A DNA stretch of 13,297 bases, from positions 1 through 13,297 of the forward strand of contig JAUWJE010000021.1 in assembly GCA_030607835.1 (NCBI GenBank). Reading direction: 5' to 3'. The notes below the pieces were generated by a model. The model was not told where the DNA came from, searched no databases, and saw only the letters and a list, made by a program, of their open reading frames with translations. This document shows, one piece after another, positions 1 through 6,969 of this stretch (position 1 is its first letter; each line of letters starts with the position of its first letter). This DNA comes from Candidatus Fermentibacterota bacterium (lineage in GTDB: Bacteria; Fermentibacterota; Fermentibacteria; Fermentibacterales; JCC-6). A program made the translations under genes and the position numbers.

Positions 1-1
1 G

Positions 2-652
2 TGCGGCATCTGCGCGAAGGTCTGCCCCTATTCCGCCATCCAGTGGGACAAGGGAGAGGTGGCGAAGGTGATTGACGCTGCATGCGCCGGCTGCGGCAAC
101 TGCGGAGCAGCCTGCAAGTTCGGAGCGATCACCATGCGGCATTTCACCGACGCTCAGCTTAAGGCGCAGGTCAGGTCGATACTTTCAGAGGATGCAGCGG
201 ACAAGGTGCTCGTCTTTGCCTGCAAATGGTGCTCCTACGCTGGTGGTGACACCGCTGGTATTGCGCGGCTCCAGTACAGTCCATCCAACCGCCTTGTAAG
301 GACGATGTGCTCTGCGAGGGTATCCGAGGAGATGGTTCTGGAAGCGTTCAGGTGCGGTGCCCCCGTTGTGCTCGTGTCCGGCTGCCACTTCAGTGACTGC
401 CACTACATCAATGCCAACAGGGAGACGGTTAAACGCGTCCAGCGCCTCTGGGACAGGTTGGAGAAGGATGGCATAAGGCCCGAGCGGCTTCAGCTGGAAT
501 GGATAAGCGCCGCGGAGGGGTCGAGGTTTATGAACGTGATGGACCGGATGGAGGATTTACGCCGGACCGTAACGAGTGACGAAATGACACACGCCATGGA
601 TGTCCTGAGGCGGGATCCCGGGAAGGAATCCACCCCAGTCCGAGGAGAATGA
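2..652 (+). CDS. hdrA: HdrA C-terminal ferredoxin domain fused to MvhD-like [2Fe-2S] subunit (5' partial)
   Basis: The reading frame is open from base 2, so the gene begins left of the window and the ATG-like codons near 59 are internal. The visible part starts inside a first [4Fe-4S] binding loop (CGICAKVCP), followed by a second one (CAGCGNCGAACK). This is the tandem ferredoxin module at the C-terminus of HdrA, the flavin-containing subunit of heterodisulfide reductase. From about base 185 on there is an MvhD/FlpD-like domain with ordered cysteines in FACKWCSYAG, RTMCSARV and VSGCHFSDCHY. In methanogens MvhD links HdrA to the Mvh hydrogenase, and HdrA-MvhD fusions are known in bacteria and archaea. 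The protein is cytoplasmic and would pass electrons between a hydrogenase or dehydrogenase and the bifurcating flavin. The stop overlaps the next start (TGATG), suggesting coupled translation. The family is clear, but the physiological partner lies outside the window. Confidence 0.92.
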   Translation, partial: CGICAKVCPYSAIQWDKGEVAKVIDAACAGCGNCGAACKFGAITMRHFTDAQLKAQVRSILSEDAADKVLVFACKWCSYAGGDTAGIARLQYSPSNRLVRTMCSARVSEEMVLEAFRCGAPVVLVSGCHFSDCHYINANRETVKRVQRLWDRLEKDGIRPERLQLEWISAAEGSRFMNVMDRMEDLRRTVTSDEMTHAMDVLRRDPGKESTPVRGE

Positions 653-816
653 TGAAGAAAACGACGTTAGAGACCTTCAAGTGCATGATGTGCGGTCACG
701 AATACCGCGAAAATGTCGAGAAGGGGGAGGACAGAGAATGGTCCTGTCCCGAATGTCGCTCCAACAGCATCCGGCATCTTAAGCGCAGCGACAAGGAGGG
801 AGAACCTCCCGCATAG
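652..816 (+). CDS. small zinc-ribbon / rubredoxin-like protein in the hdr operon
   Basis: This 54-residue ORF lies between hdrA-mvhD and hdrC. It has two CxxC knuckles, CMMC and CPEC, about 18 residues apart, which is the spacing of a rubredoxin-like or zinc-ribbon fold binding one Fe or Zn. The C-terminal tail is basic, then acidic, and ends in Pro-Pro-Ala. An AGGAG Shine-Dalgarno at 643-647 suits the ATG at 652 better than the one at 649. The 652 start overlaps the upstream stop codon, so the gene is probably translationally coupled to hdrA. Whether the site carries electrons (iron) or is structural (zinc) cannot be told from sequence. Position inside the operon argues for a role with the Hdr complex, either as a small electron carrier or an assembly factor. 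I recognise no gene symbol. Confidence 0.8.
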   Translation: MKKTTLETFKCMMCGHEYRENVEKGEDREWSCPECRSNSIRHLKRSDKEGEPPA

Positions 817-844
817 AACATCCGTCATGGGAATGGAGGTGATG

Positions 845-1357
845 ATGCCCGAGGATGCCGACAGGGATGAACCGGTTCGAGTTAATTTCCGGTTCAGGCG
901 CGAGCTGGCACAGAAGATAGAGGGGAACCTCGCCAGCTTCTGCTACCAGTGCGGAGCCTGTGTGGGTGATTGCCCGGCAACCACCTACAGCAGCGGATTT
1001 AACCCGAGGGAGATCATGCTAAAGGTGCTCTACGGCCTGGAGGATGAGCTGCTTGGCTCCGAGTCTGTGTTGTGGCAGTGCACGAACTGCTACAATTGCC
1101 ATGAACGCTGTCCGCAGGAAGTCAAACCGGTGGAGGTGATTATCTCGCTGAAGAACATGCTCGCGGCCCGGGGCATCTACCCCGAGGTGGTCAGTAAGAT
1201 AATAGGCACCTTCGAGACAACGGGGCGGACGGTGCGCATTACAAGCGCCATCGACCGCCAACGTGCCAAATTTGGTCTGCCACCTCTCCCACCCGTACCC
1301 ATGGACGAGGTACGGATTCTCCTGGAACCCGACACCGGAACGGACGAAGAGGAATGA
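845..1357 (+). CDS. hdrC: HdrC-like heterodisulfide reductase iron-sulfur subunit
   Basis: A 170-residue protein with two classical [4Fe-4S] motifs of the form CxxCxxCxxxCP: CYQCGACVGDCP at residues 33-44 and CTNCYNCHERCP at 79-90. This is the signature of HdrC, the ferredoxin-like subunit that relays electrons from HdrA to HdrB. Length and motif positions are normal for the family. The start is placed at the ATG at 845, 4 bases after a strong GGAGGT at 835-840. The frame is open back to 713, but that stretch overlaps the preceding zinc-ribbon gene and shows no family-like sequence. The 3' end overlaps the hdrB start by 4 bases (ATGA), typical of co-translated subunits of one complex. Confidence 0.93.
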   Translation: MPEDADRDEPVRVNFRFRRELAQKIEGNLASFCYQCGACVGDCPATTYSSGFNPREIMLKVLYGLEDELLGSESVLWQCTNCYNCHERCPQEVKPVEVIISLKNMLAARGIYPEVVSKIIGTFETTGRTVRITSAIDRQRAKFGLPPLPPVPMDEVRILLEPDTGTDEEE

Positions 1358-2217
1358 AGCGCTTCGCCTTCTTCCCAGGCTGCCTGATCCCTGCCCGATA
1401 CCCCGCGATGGAGTTCGCCATACGCCAGGTCCTTCCGAGGCTCGGGATCGAGATCGTAGATCTCGAAGGCTCGTCGTGCTGTCCCGACCCGATCTACTTC
1501 AAGTCCAAGGACAAGCTCTCATGGCTCGCTGTAGCCGCACGGAACCTGTCGCTTGCGGAGGATCTCGGTCTGGATGTCGTCACGAACTGTTCCGGTTGCA
1601 CGGCGACGCTGTCGGAAGCGATCCATCTCCTCGAGGACGATATCCTGAAGAAGAAGGTCAACGATCGGCTCGGACGCATAGGCAGGGAGTACAAGGGAAC
1701 TACAAGGGTGAGACACATCGCGACCGTGGTTCGTGACGAGGTCGGGTACGAGAGGGTCCGGGAATCCGTGGTCCGGCCTCTTGAGGGTTTGAAGGTGGCG
1801 ATACACTACGGCTGTCACCTGCTCAAGCCCAGCAAGATTATGCAGGTGGATAACCCCGACAACCCCCAGGTGATGGAGAGGCTGGTGGAAGCGCTTGGCG
1901 CAACGGCAATCCGACACCGTAACTGGTACCTGTGCTGCGGGAAGGCTTGCCAGACCGAAGATATTCCGATGAACATGATGCACGATCTACTCACCACCGT
2001 TAAGGCGGCCGAGACGGATATCCTGGGAATGATCTGCCCGACGTGCTTCAGCCAGTTCGACTACGGCCAGATGAAGATCTCGAAGAAGTTCGACGAAGTC
2101 TTTGATATCCCGCCGGTCTACTACTTCCAGCTCCTCGCTTTCGCGCAGGGGATACCTTACGAGAAACTCGGTTTCGACAGCCAACGTTTCAAGCCCGAGT
2201 GTCTTCTCCGCTTTTAA
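1354..2217 (+). CDS. hdrB: HdrB-like heterodisulfide reductase catalytic subunit
   Basis: A 287-residue protein with both cysteine-rich CCG domains. The first has C10, C42-C43 and C79-x-x-C82. The second has C154, C194-C195 and C228-x-x-C231. In HdrB these bind the two non-cubane [4Fe-4S] clusters that reduce the disulfide substrate, and all expected cysteines are present. The gene overlaps hdrC by ATGA and is preceded by AAGAGG. In bacteria that lack coenzyme M and B the natural disulfide or other acceptor is uncertain, so only the complex type can be named. The TAA stop at 2215-2217 coincides with an abrupt drop in GC content, and the last 29 bases overlap a convergent methyltransferase frame. 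No terminator is visible after the gene, which is unusual for the end of an operon. Confidence 0.93.
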   Translation: MKRFAFFPGCLIPARYPAMEFAIRQVLPRLGIEIVDLEGSSCCPDPIYFKSKDKLSWLAVAARNLSLAEDLGLDVVTNCSGCTATLSEAIHLLEDDILKKKVNDRLGRIGREYKGTTRVRHIATVVRDEVGYERVRESVVRPLEGLKVAIHYGCHLLKPSKIMQVDNPDNPQVMERLVEALGATAIRHRNWYLCCGKACQTEDIPMNMMHDLLTTVKAAETDILGMICPTCFSQFDYGQMKISKKFDEVFDIPPVYYFQLLAFAQGIPYEKLGFDSQRFKPECLLRF

Positions 2218-3013
2218 ATCTTACAAATCTATATCCAGCATCAAAATTTATTCGCTGCCTTAAATCACCAAATTCATTGTCCCATAGCCCTGATTCCAGA
2301 TCTTTTTCCAGTCTTTGTATTCCACTTTTAACTACTATTGAGTCTGCAAGTGCGAAACCTGACATACTATTTCGAACCTGAGCATCCAGGTATAACTCCG
2401 GTTTATTCCACCCCACAGCCATAAACCGATCAGACAAATCAATCGGAAGCAGAAATTCTTGGACTTCTACTGACCACTGTCCTTGTTTAGCAATAGATCG
2501 GGCTAAATCACTAATCGGTGGAAAGAGATTAAATGCCTGTTGCCAAATATCAGGGAAATACTCCTTGAACCAAAAATCTTCGCATTCTCTAGGATCAAAT
2601 GTAAATATTACGATGGGGCCATCAGGGCAAATTCTAGAAAATTCTATGACAGTCTTTCTAAGAGACAAAAAATGATGTATAGCTAAAACGACCACGACAC
2701 CATCTACAGAATTATCCAGCAACGGTATTGATTCTGCTGTTCCATCAAGCCATATCACATTGTTATTATGGACAGTCTGCTTTCGCATCTCTAATGATGG
2801 TTCAACAGCTATCACTTTGAATCCCAAGTCTGCCAAGGCATTGCTATAGTTGCCAGTACCTGCTCCGATGTCTGCAATGATTGATTCCTCAGGTAATTCC
2901 AGCAGGCATTCGATAGCGTTCACTATTCTTCTATCTGCAGTTCTATGCCTATTATATTTATTACCTATTATATTGTAGATTATGTTTTTCATGAGCATAT
3001 CATTAAAGTTCAC
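2189..3013 (-). CDS. class I SAM-dependent methyltransferase (Methyltransf_11 type)
   Basis: A 274-residue protein with a Rossmann-type SAM-binding core. Motif I is IADIGAGTG at residues 46-54, the acidic residue ending strand 2 is E71 in VIAVEPS, and further core segments are DGTAESIPL (90-98) and a hydrophobic strand followed by a His-His pair (113-114). The substrate is unknown and the protein is cytoplasmic. The listed start is a GTG with no good Shine-Dalgarno site. ATG codons at 2998 and 2992 are alternatives that would remove only the first few residues. The C-terminus is odd. By analogy with relatives as I remember them, the protein should end around GYRFVRFK, about where the DNA becomes hdrB sequence. 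The last residues (SGEDTRA) are read from the antisense strand of hdrB. This suggests that a recombination joint replaced the original stop codon. No attC follows the gene. Confidence 0.85.
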   Translation of the reverse strand: MNFNDMLMKNIIYNIIGNKYNRHRTADRRIVNAIECLLELPEESIIADIGAGTGNYSNALADLGFKVIAVEPSLEMRKQTVHNNNVIWLDGTAESIPLLDNSVDGVVVVLAIHHFLSLRKTVIEFSRICPDGPIVIFTFDPRECEDFWFKEYFPDIWQQAFNLFPPISDLARSIAKQGQWSVEVQEFLLPIDLSDRFMAVGWNKPELYLDAQVRNSMSGFALADSIVVKSGIQRLEKDLESGLWDNEFGDLRQRINFDAGYRFVRFKSGEDTRA

Positions 3014-3048
3014 CTATATTTATCGCGATAGCGGAAGAATATTAGGTG
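3011..3048. repeat. inverted repeat around the methyltransferase start
   Basis: Arms CACCTATATT (3011-3020) and AATATTAGGTG (3038-3048) are inverted copies with one indel. The loop includes the perfect palindrome TATCGCGATA (3021-3030). It lies across the GTG start at 3013 and could fold in the mRNA leader. It has no attC core sites and no run of T, so it is not a clear attC or terminator. Confidence 0.35.
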
Positions 3049-3077
3049 GAACGGTTTGTTCACTATTCTATACATGC

Positions 3078-4202
3078 TTAATTGATTTCAGGCAATTCAA
3101 GCATATAGACTTTCTGGAATCCTGACACAGGATCGAGATTCCAGACGAGACTACCATTCGGGGAGATGCTGAATTTCCAATGCCGTCCACACCTTGGGAA
3201 TTCCGCTGAACCGATATGCTCGCCATCATTATTAAATATGTCAAAGACAGGTTTCTCTTCTGTTCCTCGCTGGATCCATAAGTTTCCGCATTTGTCGACC
3301 CCCATACCCACAATGAGTGTGTGGTAGGGATCCGGTTCAGAGGTTTCTGGAAGTGCGTTCAGACCCATTGAAGCAAGCTGCATTTTCATATACTCAGTTT
3401 CTTCAAGCAGTTCCTGTGGAGTTTTCGCAACTGTTGGAATTTCCAGAGTTGCATAAAACAGGAGGTTCCCCTCAATATCCCAGCAATGTATTTCATATTC
3501 GGTTGAAGATTTCCTGGTGTAGAATAACCGTCCGTCACCATCGGTTGCCATTATGGCGTACCCACCCCCAAGCAGACCTGTTGGTGAAGAGACAACAGTC
3601 TCAACACTCATCATTACAGAATCAGAATGGAAAACAAGTTCCTGTGCAGTATCTGTCAATGAGTACAGGGAAGGTTTTTGAATCAACAGAAACTGTTGAG
3701 AATTCAATATTTCGATTTCAGTTTCACATGCCGCAAAGTGTCTCGAGTCGGCTGGAACAATCGCTTCAGGTGATATATATGACCAGTCAGCTAACTCTGA
3801 GACGCTTTCTTCACTGCGATCAAGGATAACAAGAGATCTTTTCAGCATATCCCTTACGATTATCTTACCATCAGGCAGCAAGGCCATTTCCTGCGGATAC
3901 AACAACTCACCAGGTCCATTTCCCCGTCTTGATAGAGTTGCCAGATATGTACCTTCAGGGGAGAATTCTCTGATACAACAAGCACTTTGATCAAGCAGGA
4001 GTATCGATCCTGATGATGATACTTCCACATCAACTATCGAACCCAGTACATAGCAGGAATCACCGGTTTCAATACCAATGCTGTCAAGCACAGTAATAGT
4101 CAGCCTATCGGGAAATGGTTCAGCCCATTGTGAGTCAGTGCATCCTGAATACAAAGAAATAGCTAGACACGATATGAATGTAAGAAAAAGGTATTTGAAC
4201 AA
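3078..4202 (-). CDS. predicted lipoprotein with 6-bladed (NHL-like) beta-propeller
   Basis: A 374-residue protein with a signal peptide: Lys3, a hydrophobic run to residue 17, then YSGC with C21 as the probable lipidated cysteine. Tyr at -3 is not ideal for a lipobox, so secretion without lipidation is possible. Repeats of the type 'GSILLLDQS... IREFSPEGTYL' and 'GPGELLYPQEMALLPDGKIIVRD' are propeller blades of the 6-bladed/NHL class. This family is common in outer-membrane or periplasmic lipoproteins of FCB-group bacteria and has no assigned reaction. The start is a TTG, supported by AAAGGA six bases upstream, and the signal peptide begins there. No attC lies on either side, so I do not count it as a cassette gene. 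It may be resident host sequence or part of the same foreign insert. Confidence 0.82.
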   Translation of the reverse strand: MFKYLFLTFISCLAISLYSGCTDSQWAEPFPDRLTITVLDSIGIETGDSCYVLGSIVDVEVSSSGSILLLDQSACCIREFSPEGTYLATLSRRGNGPGELLYPQEMALLPDGKIIVRDMLKRSLVILDRSEESVSELADWSYISPEAIVPADSRHFAACETEIEILNSQQFLLIQKPSLYSLTDTAQELVFHSDSVMMSVETVVSSPTGLLGGGYAIMATDGDGRLFYTRKSSTEYEIHCWDIEGNLLFYATLEIPTVAKTPQELLEETEYMKMQLASMGLNALPETSEPDPYHTLIVGMGVDKCGNLWIQRGTEEKPVFDIFNNDGEHIGSAEFPRCGRHWKFSISPNGSLVWNLDPVSGFQKVYMLELPEIN

Positions 4203-4249
4203 TTGAAATCCTTTCAGTACGGTGGCTGTTTTTATTAGTGGCGATTAAG

Positions 4250-4348
4250 CTAAGCTGCGGTCTGAAACTCCGTCAGCTTCAGCAACTTGCTAAAGGCTTC
4301 TGACTTCAAAACAGCAAAATGGACGCTGTCTAAGTCCTCCAGGTTATC
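4250..4348 (-). pseudogene. possible 3' remnant of an unidentified gene
   Basis: Downstream of the methyltransferase ending at 4348, one - strand frame reads like protein for about 33 codons: DNLEDLDSVHFAVLKS, then EAFSKLLKLTEFQTAA, then a TAG stop at 4250-4252. It has an amphipathic helical pattern and no start codon of its own, because upstream the same frame runs antiphase through the methyltransferase. It looks like the tail of a gene whose 5' part was lost at a joint near 4348. I do not recognise the family, and the match to coding sequence could be chance. An attC was expected here and none is visible. Confidence 0.3.
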
Positions 4349-4965
4349 TACCTCCTCTTCATGAAAGCATAAATTGCAAGGTGAGGAGCGTATTTTCCGC
4401 TAATATGAATCGTCTTCAATTCGTCTATCTGAAAGTATGGTTCGAAAAGGTCTCTGAGTTCTTCTTCAGAAGAGAAATACAAGAGGGTGCCCAGCGGTGT
4501 TTCTCTGTATTTCCCTGAGCCGCCAAACTGCGGAGTTTTCTCGCTAAAGCAGAGAGACAGATAGCGGCTTTTCGGCTTCAGTATGCCGTGTACATTCTCA
4601 ACGTACTTTTCTCTCCGATTGGGGAATATATGATGCAGGAGTTCCCAATCATATGCAAAGTCGAAAGTCCCCTTAACTTCCATCAAACCACCAAGAACGT
4701 CAGCGACAATAAAATCACATTTTACTTCTCTCTTCATCGCATTTTCTTCAGCAATTCTTATGGCTGTAGGGGAGATATCGACTCCTGTAACGTCAAATCC
4801 TTTGGTGGCAAGATAAATGGCATAGTTGCCAATGCCGCACCCCAGATCAATGGATTTGCATGGTCGCACTTTTCCAGTCTCAACCAGTTCAACCAGAACT
4901 TCCGGAGGCTCCTCAATATTCCAGGGGATCTCCTCCTGCGGCATTCGCTTATAGATTTCATCCAT
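4348..4965 (-). CDS. class I SAM-dependent methyltransferase
   Basis: A 205-residue methyltransferase. Motif I is IDLGCGIGN at residues 39-47 (D40, G42, G44, G46), D63 ends strand 2 (VTGVDIS), VADV is at 87-90, and WELLHHIFP is a post-motif segment near 107-115. It resembles a widespread bacterial family beginning MDEIYKxMPxEEIPWN, from which the ATG at 4965 is chosen. The frame also opens at a TTG at 5004 that overlaps the isochorismatase stop, but those 13 residues do not fit the family. An AAAGAG lies six bases before the chosen ATG. The gene follows isochorismatase by 35 bases with no attC between them, so the two form one transcription unit and probably one two-gene cassette. Substrate unknown. 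Confidence 0.87.
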   Translation of the reverse strand: MDEIYKRMPQEEIPWNIEEPPEVLVELVETGKVRPCKSIDLGCGIGNYAIYLATKGFDVTGVDISPTAIRIAEENAMKREVKCDFIVADVLGGLMEVKGTFDFAYDWELLHHIFPNRREKYVENVHGILKPKSRYLSLCFSEKTPQFGGSGKYRETPLGTLLYFSSEEELRDLFEPYFQIDELKTIHISGKYAPHLAIYAFMKRR

Positions 4966-5000
4966 ATCAGTCTCTTTGTCGCTGTGAATTGAACTAGCTA

Positions 5001-5516
5001 TCAAAGCACTTCGCTGTACGGCACTAGTGGAACACGAGTAGACACTGCATGCAATGCAATGTTGTGAATCATTTCATCTACCGTAGTGCAACAGTCAGCA
5101 AGGATTGAGACCTTATACTTCTCAGCCGATTTTGAAATAGCAGTATGAGTAACACAATTTTGCGTCATCATACCGCAAACAAGTAGCTCTGTGGTTCCAA
5201 GACTTGCCAAAGTCTTTTCCAGTGTGGTTTCCACAAAGCTGTCGGCATACTCTTTGATAACAATGGTTGCATTGGGAGCAGCCGCAAGAATGCGCGGATG
5301 AACATCAGCTCCCGTAGTGCCTTCATTGAAGAAGGGCGCAATACCCATAGCGGCATTAGCGATATGTTGTATCACGATGACAGGGACATCCTGCGAGATC
5401 GCTTTCTCAATAGCGATCTCGATATTCTTCAGAATTGTGTCGGTATTCCAAAGTGGGAATTTCCCGTCTGGGAAGTAGTCATTTTGCAGATCGATGACCA
5501 ATAGCGCTTTGCTCAT
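5001..5516 (-). CDS. isochorismatase-family cysteine hydrolase
   Basis: A 171-residue single-domain hydrolase with the isochorismatase/nicotinamidase fold. The catalytic triad is visible: D9 in LLVIDLQNDYF, K88 in TIVIKEYADSF, and C121 in GMMTQNCVTHTA. Members hydrolyse isochorismate, nicotinamide, N-carbamoylsarcosine or ureidoacrylate, and the sequence alone does not choose among them. It is cytoplasmic and of normal length for the compact members of the family. AAGGAG lies six bases before the ATG, which sits only 24 bases from the attC at 5541-5622, the normal layout of a cassette leader. Isochorismatase-like hydrolases are recurrent integron cassette cargo. It is co-directional with the methyltransferase downstream. 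Confidence 0.93.
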   Translation of the reverse strand: MSKALLVIDLQNDYFPDGKFPLWNTDTILKNIEIAIEKAISQDVPVIVIQHIANAAMGIAPFFNEGTTGADVHPRILAAAPNATIVIKEYADSFVETTLEKTLASLGTTELLVCGMMTQNCVTHTAISKSAEKYKVSILADCCTTVDEMIHNIALHAVSTRVPLVPYSEVL

Positions 5517-5540
5517 GGTTCTCTCCTTATTGTGTGAGTT

Positions 5541-5622
5541 GCCTAACGCTCTGCATAACCAGCGCAGGTACTACTTGAGCAAGTCACTCGACCCCTGCGT
5601 CTGGTTCATGCAGTTGTTGAAT
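5541..5622 (-). other. attC recombination site (cassette of the secreted protein)
   Basis: An 82 bp imperfect palindrome between core sites GCCTAAC (5541-5547) and GTTGAAT (5616-5622). On the - strand the L'' arm CTGCATGAACCAGACGCAGG pairs with CCTGCGCTGGTTATGCAG, leaving an extra G and an extra A unpaired on the L'' arm. This is the extrahelical-base pattern of integron attC sites. Polarity matches the - strand genes. It ends the cassette carrying the gene at 5634-6875, whose stop is 11 bases away. Confidence 0.93.
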
Positions 5623-5633
5623 CCAACGTAATT

Positions 5634-6875
5634 TCACTGTACTGTTATTTCATAGAAGCATAGCCATCTAGCATCAGATGCATAGTCATCAATAATGTAT
5701 ACATTTCCGTTCAGAGACCCCGTTTGAATACACTGATCATAAAGGTTGAAAGGTATATCACTCTGAAAGCCCTCAGAAATTGTGTTCAATTCGAAAGCAA
5801 TGTAATCAGGTTCGTTATCATGTATACCTAAATACGAGATTTGCATTACTAAGTATCGACAGTCTGGCATAACGGCAGTTGGTAGAGTAGAACTAGGTGG
5901 ATAGGCTACTGGTTCACCAATGAAGTACATCCTGTAAGTATTATCTTCAACGAAGAACTGAGCAGTCCCAATGTTTATTCTCCCAAGGCAAGGTAGTTCA
6001 AAGTATATCTCTATATCAAAGATAGTTGGTTCTGCTTCTAAACTGTCAAGATATTCGGTTACTTTCGATGTATTTTCAAGAATTGGACGTGTTACATAGA
6101 GATCAAGGTAAAACCTATTTGATTCAAATCTATCAATAGTGCCAATAAGATAGAGAGCTGGCCTATTATTGCTGAGGAGAGTGACTCTGATATCATTTGC
6201 GTCACGGCAGTATAAGTATCTTCTACTTCTGCGAGTGTAGGTTACCCAAGCACGGAGCCCATCAAATGTACATATTTCCGATGATACTCGATAGTGCTCG
6301 TTATCCGGCGCTAAATCGAATCCAATAATCTCATCAGAAATTGGAAGATGTAGATTAACTCTGTAGTGATAGTTCGTATCAAGAGTTTCGCCAGCCTGTA
6401 AACTGGCCAAATCATCTTCAGTTAGAATACTTTCTGTGAAGAAGATGTCCCACAAATTAGTATGACAATAGTAGTCATTAAACGGATATAGCAAATAATA
6501 GCCATTACCTATAGATCCGCAACACTCAATCTCATTTCTCTTATTAGAGAAAATCAAATATTCTTCATTCAACTCGAGAATAACTGTTCCTGTCAAGCGA
6601 TCCTCTGGATTACTAGGTACAGAGCGCCAAATATGGGGTGGAATGCATAGAGAAATTGAATCAATGTTCGTAGTTTCATTTTTCAGCATCGTTTGCATTT
6701 GGAATGTAACTAAGATTGAGTCACCTAATACTCTTTTTTCTAACACTTTGCCAATAAAAACAAGAGGGCAGTTAGAATAATAGGTTGCAATTGATTCAGT
6801 CTGGGTATCAGTAGAAAAACACATCCCACAAAATACTGCTAATGCTGTGGTTAGTTTGGTTACGATTCTAACCAA
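5634..6875 (-). CDS. secreted protein of unknown function, possible TIMP/NTR-like N-terminal domain
   Basis: A 413-residue protein with an N-terminal signal peptide (two basic residues, then a hydrophobic stretch to about residue 21), so it is probably exported. Residues about 30-130 contain VFIGKVLEK, an alternating beta-strand segment, Cys pairs and EEYLIFSNK. This recalls OB-fold TIMP/NTR-like domains of other secreted bacterial proteins, a tentative resemblance. The rest is rich in aromatic and beta-strand segments with no family I recognise. The start is TTG, fixed by a GGAGGT at 6881-6886 five bases upstream. A non-ATG start in a good Shine-Dalgarno context recurs in this region. The gene sits between attC sites 6893-6967 and 5541-5622 as a single-gene cassette of about 1.35 kb, large for a cassette and unusual in carrying an exported product. 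Confidence 0.75.
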   Translation of the reverse strand: MVRIVTKLTTALAVFCGMCFSTDTQTESIATYYSNCPLVFIGKVLEKRVLGDSILVTFQMQTMLKNETTNIDSISLCIPPHIWRSVPSNPEDRLTGTVILELNEEYLIFSNKRNEIECCGSIGNGYYLLYPFNDYYCHTNLWDIFFTESILTEDDLASLQAGETLDTNYHYRVNLHLPISDEIIGFDLAPDNEHYRVSSEICTFDGLRAWVTYTRRSRRYLYCRDANDIRVTLLSNNRPALYLIGTIDRFESNRFYLDLYVTRPILENTSKVTEYLDSLEAEPTIFDIEIYFELPCLGRINIGTAQFFVEDNTYRMYFIGEPVAYPPSSTLPTAVMPDCRYLVMQISYLGIHDNEPDYIAFELNTISEGFQSDIPFNLYDQCIQTGSLNGNVYIIDDYASDARWLCFYEITVQ

Positions 6876-6880
6876 TGTAT

Positions 6881-6886
6881 ACCTCC
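6881..6886 (-). promoter_or_regulatory. Shine-Dalgarno GGAGGT that fixes a TTG start
   Basis: The sequence reads GGAGGT on the - strand, five bases before the TTG at 6875. It lies only 7 bases from the attC core at 6893-6899, so the whole cassette leader is ribosome binding site. No promoter fits in this space, which implies expression by read-through. Confidence 0.75.
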
Positions 6887-6892
6887 GAAGTG

Positions 6893-6967
6893 ATTCAACG
6901 CTTCAGTTCAGCGGATGGAATAAGAGTCTGGGCGGTATTGACATTCCGCTGTAACTGATTGTTAGGT
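6893..6967 (-). other. attC recombination site (cassette of the methyltransferase at 6970)
   Basis: A 75 bp palindromic site bounded by ATTCAAC (6893-6899) and GTTAGGT (6961-6967), both exact matches to the core consensus. On the - strand L'' CAGTTACAGCGGA pairs with L' TCCGCTGAACTG, with one extra A on L''. The gene stop at 6970-6972 is 2 bases from the core. Stem arms resemble those of the site at 9578-9664. Confidence 0.92.
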
Positions 6968-6969
6968 GT

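Noticed and set aside
713..844. Longer N-terminus for HdrC from 713
   Set aside because: It overlaps the zinc-ribbon gene in another frame, has no HdrC-like sequence, and a strong GGAGGT points to 845.
1019..1983. Open frames opposite or alongside hdrC and hdrB, such as 1019-1261 (-), 1263-1736 (+) and 1519-1983 (-)
   Set aside because: They overlap clear hdr genes, lack domain-like sequence, and are expected in GC-rich coding DNA.
2218..4202. Methyltransferase 2189-3013 and lipoprotein 3078-4202 as further cassettes
   Set aside because: I find no attC cores or nested arms in 3014-3077, 4203-4347 or beside 2217, so membership of the array is unsupported.
4301..4336. Hairpin GACTT..ACAGC / GCTGT..AAGTC after the methyltransferase, as a terminator or attC
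   Set aside because: It has no T-run, no core sites at either end, an internal loop, and lies in a stretch that reads as coding on the - strand.
4966..5004. TTG start at 5004 for the methyltransferase, overlapping the isochorismatase stop
   Set aside because: The extra 13 residues do not fit the family N-terminus, which begins at the ATG at 4965.
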